Positions 43,280 through 52,451 of a stretch of DNA of 64,000 bases are shown here, piece after piece. The position numbers and the translations under genes were made by a program. The stretch's first letter is position 1; each line of letters starts with the position of its first letter. The DNA lies in the NCBI GenBank assembly GCA_001749745.1, contig JWTM01000179.1, forward strand, positions 62,001-126,000, read 5' to 3'. A model generated the notes under the pieces. The model had not been told where the DNA came from. It saw only the letters and a list, made by a program, of their open reading frames with translations, and searched no databases. Source of the DNA: Candidatus Marispirochaeta associata. GTDB lineage: Bacteria; Spirochaetota; Spirochaetia; JC444; Marispirochaetaceae.

Positions 43280-44617
43280 ATGATCCTGAGGCCGCAGATC
43301 CCGGTACGGCTGGCACTACTATTTTTACTCATAATCTGTACGGCATTCACCCTCTACGGTAGAGATAAATCCGAGGAGGGGAGAGTAATGCTTTTGCCTT
43401 TGAGCGATCTATCCCTCGAGGAAGAGGAAGATCGAGAAATAAGCGAGTTTGCCGCAGCCGCGGGGCTGCTGATCTCTGGTCTCGGCGAAGGGTTGGGGAG
43501 TCGGGCGCTCCTGGCGAATCCCGAGGACGATGAGTTCCCTGACGATCCTTTAAACCGGGATGAAGCGGCCCGCTTTGCGCTGAACGCCGGGGCGGATCTG
43601 CTCATAAGCGGCTTTTTCGCCGTTCAGGAGTCGGACGGCGCCTATTATCTCCAACTTCGGCTCACCCTGCAGGATCTGATAGAACCCGAACGTAGCAGGA
43701 CAAGACAATTCGAGGGGCTGGTCGAGGCGGATGAGTTGACTATCCGTGTTCCGGAGCTAGCCGCCTCGCTGAGCGATGCGATCCTGCGCCTGTTGCCTCC
43801 CTTGGAGGGAGCCCGCTTAGAGAAGCTGGCCGCTCTCCGCGGCGAGGCGGAGCGGGGAACGGCCGTTCGCCGCACGGTTACCATTACCGTCGTCTCTCCC
43901 GCCGATCCGGAGGCGACGGTGGTGCTCCCCGACGGGAGTATCGCCGGTACCATGACCGATGGGGAGGTCAGCTTCGAGACCGCCGCCGAGAGTCTGCTCC
44001 GCTTCCGCTTGGAGAAGCCCGGCCACTATCCCCGCTACATCGAAACCAGAACCGGCACCAGGGACGCCCGCTTCAAACTGCGCAGGCTTTATCCGATCCA
44101 CACCTCCGATCTGGGGGTAAATCTCTCCTATTTGCGTCCCTTCGGGGGACTCTTCGAGCATCGATTCCGATTCTGGAACGAGCGATTTACCTTAGGTTAT
44201 GGAACCGGCCTCTTTTTAATCCCCGAATATGAAGAGCGCTTTCTGACCTATGTCGACTTCGAGCTCTTCGGCGGCAGCGGGGAGCTTTCTGCCGACACCC
44301 CGCTGCCGGACTTTAGCCGCATCATTTTAGAGAGTGAGCTGGGGGTGAATCTGGGACTCTACCTGCTCGGCGAGGCCGACGATTCATTTAGAATCCTGGC
44401 CGAGGCCAACCACCGGGTCAACCTCTATACCCTTCCTCACCAGGAGTGGAAGAGCTTCCTGGTGCTTGCCGGCGGTCCGGGGGGACGCATCGAATGGAAC
44501 CGGCCCGACTCCATCTGGCATGTGGGAATGCGCTTCTACTTTCCCTACCGCACGCCGCTCAGGCGAACCGAGAGCATGTTCGGCCTGATCAACGGAGGGG
44601 TATCATGGAAGCGCTAA
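43280..44617 (+). CDS. Secreted PEGA-like / outer-membrane barrel-like protein, first of an envelope operon
   Basis: The 445-residue precursor has a signal peptide (about 1-28). Residues 35-160 form an alpha/beta domain (VMLLPLSDLSLEEEEDREI..., ADLLISGFF) resembling the N-terminal domains of TolB/CsgG-like envelope proteins. About 195-260 looks like a PEGA-type carbohydrate/surface module (ITVVSPADPEATVVLPDG...). The rest (from about 270) has alternating aromatic strands ending in VSWKR, as expected of a small beta-barrel. TACCAT ends 7 nt before the ATG. It overlaps the next gene by 13 bp. Function is unknown. Confidence 0.7.
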   Translation: MILRPQIPVRLALLFLLIICTAFTLYGRDKSEEGRVMLLPLSDLSLEEEEDREISEFAAAAGLLISGLGEGLGSRALLANPEDDEFPDDPLNRDEAARFALNAGADLLISGFFAVQESDGAYYLQLRLTLQDLIEPERSRTRQFEGLVEADELTIRVPELAASLSDAILRLLPPLEGARLEKLAALRGEAERGTAVRRTVTITVVSPADPEATVVLPDGSIAGTMTDGEVSFETAAESLLRFRLEKPGHYPRYIETRTGTRDARFKLRRLYPIHTSDLGVNLSYLRPFGGLFEHRFRFWNERFTLGYGTGLFLIPEYEERFLTYVDFELFGGSGELSADTPLPDFSRIILESELGVNLGLYLLGEADDSFRILAEANHRVNLYTLPHQEWKSFLVLAGGPGGRIEWNRPDSIWHVGMRFYFPYRTPLRRTESMFGLINGGVSWKR

Positions 44618-45642
44618 AACGGACCGCCGCGCTCTTGGTCCTCCTCTTGAGCCTCGTCGGCTGCGAGTATCTTGGGCTGGACGGCTACGTCAATCAGTTG
44701 CGGGAGTTCGGGATAACCCACGACCTGGCCGACGCGGTCAGCTTCAATCAAGCCCTGGTCAGCCGTCCCCGGGAGTTCGAAGGCGAGGTATACGTGCTCG
44801 GCACCCGGGGCGTCTTCGTGATGGATGCGGACGATCTCAAGGATTACGACTACTATCCCTATGCGATCGATCTCGGCTACGACCGGGACTACGATAACGA
44901 CCGACTGCCGCCGATCAACTGCTACCGGGAACCATCCACCGGGCAGGTGGTGATCATGGCGCTGAACTATGATCAGGGCTTGCGGTTCGGCGACATGCTC
45001 ACCCTCGTGAATGGAACCGGCGAGGCGGTGGTCTCATTTTTGGATCCGGCCTGGGGGAATCCGCCGCTCTCCCTTTACTGGGACGGTATCGCCACCCGTT
45101 TTGTAAGTACCGATCTTTTCAACGATACCAACGACTTGGTTGAACGCTACGATGCCCCGGCGGTATTGTCTACACCTCCCTCCTCGGATTCCACTGCTCC
45201 CTCGGAATATGTCCTGAACCGCTCGTTCCGCACCCCCTCATCCGGGGATGCGATTTTTGTAGCTACCCAAATCGCCATCCCCTTCTCCGGAAACTCCGGG
45301 GCGACTGTTTCCGTCTATCGCCTAAGCCTGGCGTCCTGGTCTCTCGCGGCGCCTCTGGTAACGCTCACTATTCCGAATCCTGTATTCCATAATGAACCCA
45401 AGAATGCCTTTACCGAGTTCATATCCTACGATCTTGCGGTCTCCACCAACGACGGCTACATCATGGTATACGGCTTCGATCAGGAAGACGACGAAAGTTT
45501 CCTGCTCTACGACTATGCCGGTAAGCTCGTCATGGAGCGGGATGCTCCAGACTATAACCTGAACGCCGAACTGGCGGAAAAGGGCAGAGTCTTCTACACC
45601 AGCAACACCGAGGGAGGCGTGGCCAAGTATGTGCTCGATTAA
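44605..45642 (+). CDS. Lipoprotein of unknown function, second of the envelope operon
   Basis: The 345-residue precursor has lipobox LVGC (MEALKRTAALLVLLLSLVGC, Cys20). The mature part is beta-rich and Tyr/Asp-rich and reads like a propeller or sandwich (EVYVLGTRGVFVMDADDLKDYDYYPYAIDL). GGAGGGG lies 5 nt before the ATG, inside the end of the preceding gene, so translation is coupled. It resembles the lipoprotein at 46834 in size, lipobox and position after a barrel-like gene, suggesting duplicated gene pairs. Confidence 0.72.
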   Translation: MEALKRTAALLVLLLSLVGCEYLGLDGYVNQLREFGITHDLADAVSFNQALVSRPREFEGEVYVLGTRGVFVMDADDLKDYDYYPYAIDLGYDRDYDNDRLPPINCYREPSTGQVVIMALNYDQGLRFGDMLTLVNGTGEAVVSFLDPAWGNPPLSLYWDGIATRFVSTDLFNDTNDLVERYDAPAVLSTPPSSDSTAPSEYVLNRSFRTPSSGDAIFVATQIAIPFSGNSGATVSVYRLSLASWSLAAPLVTLTIPNPVFHNEPKNAFTEFISYDLAVSTNDGYIMVYGFDQEDDESFLLYDYAGKLVMERDAPDYNLNAELAEKGRVFYTSNTEGGVAKYVLD

Positions 45643-46837
45643 GCGGCTGCTGCTTCTGCTGATCCTCTTCTCTTCGATATCTCTCGTCGCCCAGGAGGAG
45701 CTCGTCCCTCGCCGAATCGCCCTCGTTCCCGAAGGGGATCATCCCCAGACACTGCTTCTACTGCGAAACCTTGAAGCCGAGCTTATCGGTCTGGAGTCGA
45801 TCGATCTTGTCGAAGATCCAGAGGCGAGCGACGCGGTAATCTACCTGGGCAGACTTGAGTTCGGCTCCCGATCGAGCCTGTGGGTGCGGGGCGTCGACCG
45901 CTACTTCGACGCCGAGGTCTTTACCGAGACCTATATCTTCCAGGAGTTTGATCTACAGGAATTGGTTGCCGCCTACGTGCCGCTTGTGCGGGAGCGGATT
46001 ATCGCCGGTTTTGCACCGCTGGATGCGGCTGCTGCCGGTCTTGTAGATGAATTAGAAAAGGGTGATATCGTCCTCGAGGATCCCTTTGCAGAGGTGGGCG
46101 CTCCGGTGGAGTTGACTATACTCTTGCCGCCGGGAGCCAGACTCAGGCTGCGCTACGAGGCCTTTACCGCCGATGAGGCGGGGCGGGTGCGGATCCTCGC
46201 CCTCCCCGGGACGCTGATTAGCTACCGGGCCGACGCCGTGGGCTATCTGCCCCGCAGAGCAGAACTTTTAGCCGGCGATGAGGATGCTACAATTCCTATC
46301 GAGCTGACTATGAACGCCAAATGGGCCCTCGACCTGAAGCTGCGTCTCTTCGAGATGGGCTTCATTCCCGGAGCGGTATATTTCCTGGCGGAAGAGGATC
46401 TCTATCTCTATGCTTCCGTCGAGCAAAACATGCTCAGCCTCAAGAATATCTTTACCTGGTGGGAGGATGATGATCCCGGCTTCCTGCAACCGGTAGTCGG
46501 CATCGGGAGTTTTCTGGCGCCCGCGGATTTCCTCTTTCGACCATTCCTGGGCATGGGAGTTACCAGCCGTATCGTGCTGGGCGAGACTCAGGGGCCTTAT
46601 CTCTCCAAGACCTTCACCTACGGCATCGACTTCAATCTGGGCTTTGAATTCGATCCCCTCCCGCGGGAGGATATGAGCATAATCGTCAATTACACCCCCC
46701 GCTGGTTCTATAGCTCCTTCTTCGACGCACCTTTCGATACGTACTATGCCCTAGAGAATCCGCCTGTACATATTCGGGGCCACTACTTCTTCCAATGGGC
46801 CGGACCGGTCAATATCGGCCTGAGGTGGGCCTTATGA
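45629..46837 (+). CDS. Secreted PEGA-like / barrel-like protein, third of the envelope operon
   Basis: The 402-residue precursor has a signal peptide (about 1-22, LVAQ). It repeats the plan of the 43280 protein: an N-terminal alpha/beta part (RRIALVPEGDHPQTLLLLRNLEAEL), a PEGA-like middle (VELTILLPPGARLRLRYEAFTADEAGRV...) and a C-terminal aromatic strand-rich region (from about 230) ending GPVNIGLRWAL, typical of outer-membrane strands ending in a hydrophobic residue. It starts 14 bp inside the previous gene. Confidence 0.7.
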   Translation: MCSIKRLLLLLILFSSISLVAQEELVPRRIALVPEGDHPQTLLLLRNLEAELIGLESIDLVEDPEASDAVIYLGRLEFGSRSSLWVRGVDRYFDAEVFTETYIFQEFDLQELVAAYVPLVRERIIAGFAPLDAAAAGLVDELEKGDIVLEDPFAEVGAPVELTILLPPGARLRLRYEAFTADEAGRVRILALPGTLISYRADAVGYLPRRAELLAGDEDATIPIELTMNAKWALDLKLRLFEMGFIPGAVYFLAEEDLYLYASVEQNMLSLKNIFTWWEDDDPGFLQPVVGIGSFLAPADFLFRPFLGMGVTSRIVLGETQGPYLSKTFTYGIDFNLGFEFDPLPREDMSIIVNYTPRWFYSSFFDAPFDTYYALENPPVHIRGHYFFQWAGPVNIGLRWAL

Positions 46838-47865
46838 GACGATTGATGCTCGCCGCCTGCGCGGTCCTGTTGTTGGCTGCATGCGACTCCTATCTGCAGG
46901 AGGAGCTCGGCTTTCTGGAGCTCCCCTTCGAGTATGAGGGGCGATTAGATCGTGATTGGTTCGATCCCTCCCGGGATCTGGCTTGGGGAGTGCCGGATAA
47001 TGGTGATGATAGCGGGGTCTATTTAGGGACGGTGTGGGGTGATATATACTACTTCCCTGGATTGGCCGGTTCATCGGTAAGTTGGTTGGGCTGGCTTTTC
47101 GAACCGCGTCGGATCGGATCAAGCTCGCTATATGAGTGGTTCGTCTCCATCGACGGCAGCGGCGGCGGGGAGTTCATGCGGCTCTATAATCCGGATCTGA
47201 CCACCATGACCCTCCCGGTCGAATCCGATACGCTGACGACATCTTCTACCGTGGATTTCTCGCTCTTATTCGTCTTCGGGTTGAAAAGCTATACAGCCGT
47301 TATCGAGACGGATCTCCTTTTGCAGGAGGCTATCCTCGATATTCCCTCCGGAGCTCAGTTCGGCGTTTCCAGCGACCTTTTAGTCGCAGGTAACGTACCC
47401 CTCAGCTCTATCCTCTCTTTGGCCTTTCCCGAGGCTATCGGCTCCCCCTGGGGAACCCCGGCCGTTGACTTCCACGCCTTCGCCCCGGCGGAGTTCGCCT
47501 CCTACAACGGGGAGCACAAGTTCATCGTGAGTCGTACGGACGGCCTGAGCGGTAATCAAAAGACGGTGCTCCTCTCGGTGGATAAGACCAGCTTCGAGCT
47601 CGAGGCGGTGGAGATTGAAGCCGACGGAGATTTCCACTTCGTTTCCCGGGATCGTTTTGTCGGGATGGACGGCTCCGAGCTAAAGATCTTCAACGCCGAG
47701 GGAAGGCTTTTGGAGAGCCATGAAATGGAGGGGATGCGACTCCTCGGCTACCGGAGCGGCTCCGAGGAGGAGCTGGTATTCCTCTACTCCTCCGACGAGG
47801 ACGACGGCGACAGGGTCTACGGGATCTACAGCCTGCCGGCGAAGTTCATCAAGGAGGCGAAGTAA
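46834..47865 (+). CDS. Lipoprotein of unknown function, fourth of the envelope operon
   Basis: The 343-residue precursor has lipobox LAAC (MRRLMLAACAVLLLAAC, Cys17). The mature protein is acidic and beta-rich (GVYLGTVWGDIYYFPGL; DGDRVYGIYSLP near the end). The ATG overlaps the previous stop (ATGA). It is the second lipoprotein placed after a barrel-like gene, parallel to 44605. No domain family was recognised. Confidence 0.72.
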   Translation: MRRLMLAACAVLLLAACDSYLQEELGFLELPFEYEGRLDRDWFDPSRDLAWGVPDNGDDSGVYLGTVWGDIYYFPGLAGSSVSWLGWLFEPRRIGSSSLYEWFVSIDGSGGGEFMRLYNPDLTTMTLPVESDTLTTSSTVDFSLLFVFGLKSYTAVIETDLLLQEAILDIPSGAQFGVSSDLLVAGNVPLSSILSLAFPEAIGSPWGTPAVDFHAFAPAEFASYNGEHKFIVSRTDGLSGNQKTVLLSVDKTSFELEAVEIEADGDFHFVSRDRFVGMDGSELKIFNAEGRLLESHEMEGMRLLGYRSGSEEELVFLYSSDEDDGDRVYGIYSLPAKFIKEAK

Positions 47866-48668
47866 TGCGGCGAGGATTGCTATTAGCCGTGCTGAGCCTG
47901 GCGCTTCTCGGTGCCTGCGTCGAGGAGAGCCGTACCAGGATTATTCTGGAGGATTTTGAGAATGCCAGCGGAGCAGATGTATATATTACTCTTTCGTCAG
48001 AGGTATTTGTGCCTGCGTTACCTGTTACCACGAATTTAACGACGACCGTAGTTCCCTCCGGCGCGGTTCGAGACGTGGTGCTGCTCGATACCGACTCTCC
48101 CCAAGCGGATACCTACCTTATCTATATTGCCATCGATGATAGCGGTGATGCTCAAATAAGTGATCTGGACCGGATCCTGCCGGTACCCCGAGTGGAGGTC
48201 GGTGCCGGGGATACCGTAACGCTCCAGGGAATCCGAGCCGACGCTGATTCGAGCTTTCTGCTCAATCCCTCCGCATGGGGAGGTGAGGTCGGCTGGGCCA
48301 GAGTTGTGGTTGATAATAATCTAAGCCGGGCCGTCAGTAATGCCACACCGCTTTATGCAGTCTTTCGTAACTCGCCTGTATTCGACGTTTCTACCTTCTC
48401 CGTGCCTCCGGACCTCGAAGGCTATCTGCGTCTTACCGACGCTGCAGTATCCGAAATCTGGTGTTTCACAAATCCATTTACATCAATCAACTTCTGTCTC
48501 TTCCAAAACCTCGTTATAGGCGATACCGCGGCGCCGTACATCCCTCTTGTCGGCGATCCTACGATGTATCTCGACAGTGCCGCATCGTTCGATTATCTCA
48601 TCTCTCCCAGCAGTTTTGGATACGAAGATTGGGTTTCCCTGAATGATTACACCCAAATTCTGCCTTGA
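47865..48668 (+). CDS. Lipoprotein of unknown function, last of the envelope operon
   Basis: The 267-residue precursor has lipobox LGAC (MRRGLLLAVLSLALLGAC, Cys18). The mature part suggests a beta-sandwich (DTYLIYIAIDDSGDAQISDL; FRNSPVFDVSTFSVPPDLEGYL). Its ATG overlaps the previous stop by one base (TAATG), so the five genes from 43280 form one coupled unit. The stop codon lies inside the -35 of the next promoter. Codon use is somewhat more AT-rich than upstream. Confidence 0.7.
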   Translation: MRRGLLLAVLSLALLGACVEESRTRIILEDFENASGADVYITLSSEVFVPALPVTTNLTTTVVPSGAVRDVVLLDTDSPQADTYLIYIAIDDSGDAQISDLDRILPVPRVEVGAGDTVTLQGIRADADSSFLLNPSAWGGEVGWARVVVDNNLSRAVSNATPLYAVFRNSPVFDVSTFSVPPDLEGYLRLTDAAVSEIWCFTNPFTSINFCLFQNLVIGDTAAPYIPLVGDPTMYLDSAASFDYLISPSSFGYEDWVSLNDYTQILP

Positions 48669-48692
48669 TCTCATCAAAATCCATGTTAAAAT
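48665..48692 (+). promoter_or_regulatory. Promoter of the Asp-rich lipoprotein gene
   Basis: TTGATC (48665-48670), a 16-nt spacer and TAAAAT (48687-48692) overlap the stop codon of the preceding gene. The leader is about 45 nt and contains AAGGAGCAG before the ATG. Confidence 0.55.
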
Positions 48693-48743
48693 AGTAACCA
48701 ATTAAACCAAACGCCATATTCCAAGCCGACACAAGGAGCAGCT

Positions 48744-49664
48744 ATGAGCATGCAATGGGCTAAATTTGCGGCGTTATTCATTCTATTCTCATTTCTCCTG
48801 GCCTGCGGAGCCGGAGATGCCGGCGATACAGGTGTCGCTGATCAAGATATACACTTAACGGTAAATATTAATGGAAGCGGAACAGTAGTCTGTGATCCTG
48901 AGTCGGACCATTATGAAAGTGGCGACACGGTAACAGTCTCCTCCAGTGCTGATACCGGGTATCTCTTTACCGGTTGGAGTGGAGATATCGTAAGTGATGA
49001 GACTTCTCTTGTACTAGTCCTGGAGCACGACTGCACCATAACCGCTAACTTCGGAGTAGACGGCAGTTATGATTCAGACGGCGACGGTATTCTTAATGTA
49101 GCCGAGGATGTCAATCGAAACGGCATCTACTCCGACGACAATACAGATGGGGACGATAAGCCCGACTACCTGGATGAGGACGATGACGGGGATGGGATAA
49201 AGACTACAGATGAGCCTGGGGATACCGACGGCGACACAATTCCGGACTACCTTGAGTGCAATAATACGGATCTGGAATCAGATAGTTCATGCAACTACGA
49301 TGATGAAGATGATGATGGAGACGGACTAGCTACATCTGCGGAAGATGTGAACGGCAACGGTTGGGCAGCCGATGACGATACCGACGGAGATGGGACGATT
49401 AATGCCTACGATTTTGACGATGACGGTGACGGAATAAATACTGCAGCTGAATCTGATGCGGATTCCGATGGAGACGGGGTTCCTGACTATCTGGAACCCT
49501 CCAACCTCGATCCGGATTTCGACGGGAGCTATAATCAGTACGATTATGATGATGATGGGGATGGGGTCGATACTATAAATGAAGATCTCAACGATAACGG
49601 CAACTGGTTCGACGACGATCCCAACGGCAACGGTATTCCCGCTTTTCTAGACGCTGACGAATAA
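48744..49664 (+). CDS. Lipoprotein with InlB-type repeat and thrombospondin type 3-like calcium repeats
   Basis: The 306-residue precursor has lipobox LLAC (Cys21). About 35-110 is a bacterial repeat of the divergent InlB B-repeat type (VNINGSGTVVCDP...TGYLFTGWSGD...CTITANF). From about 112 to the end it is a run of Asp-rich DxDGDG elements like thrombospondin type 3 repeats, which bind calcium. It is strongly acidic. AAGGAG lies upstream of the ATG. Likely surface-exposed and structural. It is AT-richer than its neighbours and is followed by a hairpin terminator. Confidence 0.8.
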   Translation: MSMQWAKFAALFILFSFLLACGAGDAGDTGVADQDIHLTVNINGSGTVVCDPESDHYESGDTVTVSSSADTGYLFTGWSGDIVSDETSLVLVLEHDCTITANFGVDGSYDSDGDGILNVAEDVNRNGIYSDDNTDGDDKPDYLDEDDDGDGIKTTDEPGDTDGDTIPDYLECNNTDLESDSSCNYDDEDDDGDGLATSAEDVNGNGWAADDDTDGDGTINAYDFDDDGDGINTAAESDADSDGDGVPDYLEPSNLDPDFDGSYNQYDYDDDGDGVDTINEDLNDNGNWFDDDPNGNGIPAFLDADE

Positions 49665-49676
49665 CCACATAAAATA

Positions 49677-49707
49677 GGCCGCCCCAATCAGGGCGGCCGT
49701 CTTGTTT
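49677..49707. terminator. Bidirectional terminator between convergent genes
   Basis: Arms GGCCGCCC (49677-49684) and GGGCGGCC (49691-49698) enclose a 6-nt loop. The + strand continues GTCTTGTTTCT and the minus-strand side reads TATTTT, so it can serve both the Asp-rich lipoprotein and the FecR protein genes. Confidence 0.8.
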
Positions 49708-49718
49708 CTACCGCTTTG

Positions 49719-52277
49719 CTATTCTATTGCTGCCGGCTCTATCAGTAGCACTCTACCCTGCCGCGTTCCGAGGGCGATCAGCCCGTCGGTGATGACCGGC
49801 CGCGTCGAAGGGGCGCCCCCGAGGGCCAAGCTGCGCCGGGTGGCGCCGCTGGCGGCGGAGGCCAGGATCAGCTTGCCGTCCTTGGTCCCGTAGATCAGCT
49901 CCCCGTCGCGGTAGGCGGGCGCTGCGGCGGCCCCGCGGATCGGCGTGAATAGATCCGAACCGTCGGCCAGGGAGAGGCCGTAGATGCTTCCCTCCCGACT
50001 GAAGGCGTATACCCCTTCGGGGGTGATCAGCAGATCCGCGGCGATCGAGACCCCTTCGTCGGCCAGTTTGCGTTCCCAGGCTACCCGGAAAGAGTCGAGA
50101 TCGATGGCGGCCACATCCCCGCGCCGGCCGGAAAAGGCGGCCAGTGAACCCCGTACAGCCACCCTCTGGGCGATCGGCTGGAGGGCGGCGGTGCGGATCT
50201 CATCGGTGACCTCGCCCTGGGCATTGATGCGGATGAAGAGCCCCTCCTGGTCGGCTATCACTACGCTGTTGCCGGCGATGCCGGGGGTCATCCGGGAGCC
50301 GGGTCCTTCCAGGCGGGTAAAGGTATTGAATGCGCCGCTAGCGGGATTGAAGCGCTCGATGCTGTTGTTGGCCGGATAGAGCACTCTCTCTCCGAAGGGG
50401 ACGACCCGCCGCCCGAAGAGATGCGACTTGTCTCCCGGCAGGCTGATCTGTTGTCGAAGCTCACCCGACCGCAGGGCGACGACGATCAGCTCCTTGGAGC
50501 CGGAGAAGAAGACCTGATTCCCGATGATCACCGGCGATGAGTTCTCGTTGGGACTGTTAGCGCTCTCTTTACGCCAGAGGTTACGGCCCTGGAGATTCGC
50601 AGCGCTTATGCGGCCCTTAGAGTCGGCTGCGACAATAGTGCCGGAAGCCGCCGCCAGGCCGACGAAGGGATCGTCACCGAGCTTGGTACTGAAGAGGATC
50701 GGCCGCGGCTCGAGGCGAATGCTGCGAGTAAGATCGTTAGTGCCAACGGAGATCTCGATCTCCTGCGGCACGAAACCCCGGCGTTCGATGCGTACGCCGA
50801 TATCGTTGCCGGGGAGGCTCTCTATGGTCAGACTGCCGCGACCGTTCTCGCCGGCCGCGCTAATGCGGGCATCCGAGGGATCGGCGCTGATTTGTACCCG
50901 GACCGGTTCGGCCGGCGCCTCGGAATCAGTGTCGACCTCTACCGGGGGCGTCTCGGCCTCAGAAACAGTTTCCTCTGCTTCATCTATTTCAGTCGCGGGC
51001 GCCGGAGCCTCCGCTTCGGGTTCCGGTTCAGCCTGGGGTTCCGCGGCGGGCTCCGGTTCCGGTTCAGGCTCCGGGGCGGCGCTGGGGACGGCCGCCAGCT
51101 GCAGGCGATAAAGTTTGGCTGCCTCGGGAGCAACCGAAACCGGTAGTTCATAGCTCTGATAGCCGTCGCGGCTGACGCTGAAGTTCAAGCTGCGGCCCTC
51201 TTGATAGAGGGCGGAAAAGTTCCCGGTTCCGACCTTTTCTCCGTTCAGCATGATTGCGGCGTCGGACGGTTCGATCTTGAGGGCGATCTTATAGAGCATG
51301 ATCTCGGGCTGAGGCGCGGCGGTCTCTCCCTCGGCGGCCACGGGAACCGCCAGGATCTCCATCTTATCGGTCTGTTTAAGGGTCTCCGCCCGGACGGGAG
51401 AGATCTCCCGGGGTGCGCTCTTGGATGCGACCTTCGTAGTTGCAGCCTGCTGCGAAAGGGAATCGCTCTTGGCGCTGACCTCCGCTTCGGTCTCGGCCGC
51501 GGCGATTTCCGTCACCGCCTGAACCATGCTTTCGGTAAGCTCGATATTCTCTTCGGCAAACTCCTCGTCCAGTTCGAGCTCCTGGTCGGCTTCGACCCTC
51601 GGAGCCGCTTCCAGGAGCTTGTCGATGGCGGCTATGGCAGATTCGCCCTTGTCGGCGACCTTATCCTTTAATTCATCCGGATCGAGGGCGGGCGGAAGTA
51701 CCGCTACAGAGCCCTCTTTGACGGCCAGCACGGTCTCTTGCCCCTCTTCGGCGCTGACGCTGAACTCGGTTCCCCGGACGCCGCAGACGGCCGACTGGGT
51801 GCGCACGCTGAAGCTGTCCTGCTGGGAGAGCTTCTCCACCTTGGCCAGGACGGTACCGGCGACCATGGCGATGCCGACCTTGTTTGCCTCGGGCTTAAGG
51901 GAGATGCGGTTTAAGGCGACCTCGGTGTTCTCTTGAATCCGGATTACCGCGGTCTTGCCGAATTGGAGTTCACAACTGGAGTCACCCTCGGTACGGATGC
52001 TCTCATCCACGGTGACCAGGTCGCCTATCTCAGCCGGGATCCACTCTCCGCCGCGATAGAGATCGACGATACCGCTCACGTAGCTGATCAGTCCCTCGTC
52101 TATCTGCGGGGCCTGTAGGGGAGGAAGCTCCTCTTCGGCGACCGTCGCCTGGGGCGGCGCGGCGGTCTCTGCGTCGGACCCGCCGGAACAGGCTGCGAGT
52201 AGGCCGAGGATCCCTAGTATCAGTAGACTTTTTAGCAGCATAGGCTTGAACGGGAATGAATGATATAACGCTTTCAT
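49719..52277 (-). CDS. FecR-PEGA-beta-propeller lipoprotein
   Basis: The 852-residue precursor has lipobox LAAC (Cys30). A FecR domain (about 70-180) has LYRGGEWIPAEIGDLVTVDESIRTEG and VCGVRGTEFSVSAEEG. After a helical acidic region come a PEGA domain (about 320-385: KIEPSDAAIMLNGEKVGTG), a Pro/Glu-rich linker (about 395-470), a second PEGA-like unit, and a PQQ/WD-like propeller (from about 530, with repeated VVIADQEGLFIRI-type strands). It is likely an outer-membrane or periplasmic scaffold. In-frame starts lie at 52322 and 52241, but GGAG sits 6 nt before ATG 52277. Confidence 0.85.
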   Translation of the reverse strand: MKALYHSFPFKPMLLKSLLILGILGLLAACSGGSDAETAAPPQATVAEEELPPLQAPQIDEGLISYVSGIVDLYRGGEWIPAEIGDLVTVDESIRTEGDSSCELQFGKTAVIRIQENTEVALNRISLKPEANKVGIAMVAGTVLAKVEKLSQQDSFSVRTQSAVCGVRGTEFSVSAEEGQETVLAVKEGSVAVLPPALDPDELKDKVADKGESAIAAIDKLLEAAPRVEADQELELDEEFAEENIELTESMVQAVTEIAAAETEAEVSAKSDSLSQQAATTKVASKSAPREISPVRAETLKQTDKMEILAVPVAAEGETAAPQPEIMLYKIALKIEPSDAAIMLNGEKVGTGNFSALYQEGRSLNFSVSRDGYQSYELPVSVAPEAAKLYRLQLAAVPSAAPEPEPEPEPAAEPQAEPEPEAEAPAPATEIDEAEETVSEAETPPVEVDTDSEAPAEPVRVQISADPSDARISAAGENGRGSLTIESLPGNDIGVRIERRGFVPQEIEISVGTNDLTRSIRLEPRPILFSTKLGDDPFVGLAAASGTIVAADSKGRISAANLQGRNLWRKESANSPNENSSPVIIGNQVFFSGSKELIVVALRSGELRQQISLPGDKSHLFGRRVVPFGERVLYPANNSIERFNPASGAFNTFTRLEGPGSRMTPGIAGNSVVIADQEGLFIRINAQGEVTDEIRTAALQPIAQRVAVRGSLAAFSGRRGDVAAIDLDSFRVAWERKLADEGVSIAADLLITPEGVYAFSREGSIYGLSLADGSDLFTPIRGAAAAPAYRDGELIYGTKDGKLILASAASGATRRSLALGGAPSTRPVITDGLIALGTRQGRVLLIEPAAIE

Positions 52278-52335
52278 CGGCATCTCCGGGCATTCGGCAT
52301 TGAGGAGCGAACGAACAGGCAATTCCTATCTCTAG

Positions 52336-52365
52336 AATATAGCACAGTCGGATTAAGGGCATCAA
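52336..52365 (-). promoter_or_regulatory. Promoter of the FecR-PEGA-propeller gene
   Basis: TTGATG (52360-52365), an 18-nt spacer and TATATT (52336-52341), with a leader of about 50 nt carrying a Shine-Dalgarno sequence. It is back-to-back with the htpG promoter, the two -35 boxes being 5 bp apart. Confidence 0.65.
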
Positions 52366-52370
52366 TTTTC

Positions 52371-52399
52371 TTGAATTTTTCGCCCAAGCTGTGTATATT
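52371..52399 (+). promoter_or_regulatory. htpG promoter
   Basis: TTGAAT (52371-52376), a 17-nt spacer and TATATT (52394-52399), followed by a leader of about 46 nt with GAGGAG. No CIRCE element was seen. Confidence 0.65.
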
Positions 52400-52451
52400 T
52401 CCGCAGAATCAAGAACACAATCAATAATTCATTCACGAGGAGAAACCGGCA

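Noticed and set aside
52366..52451. CIRCE/HrcA operator at htpG
   Set aside because: No TTAGCACTC-N9-GAGTGCTAA-like repeat; a plain sigma70-type promoter explains the region.
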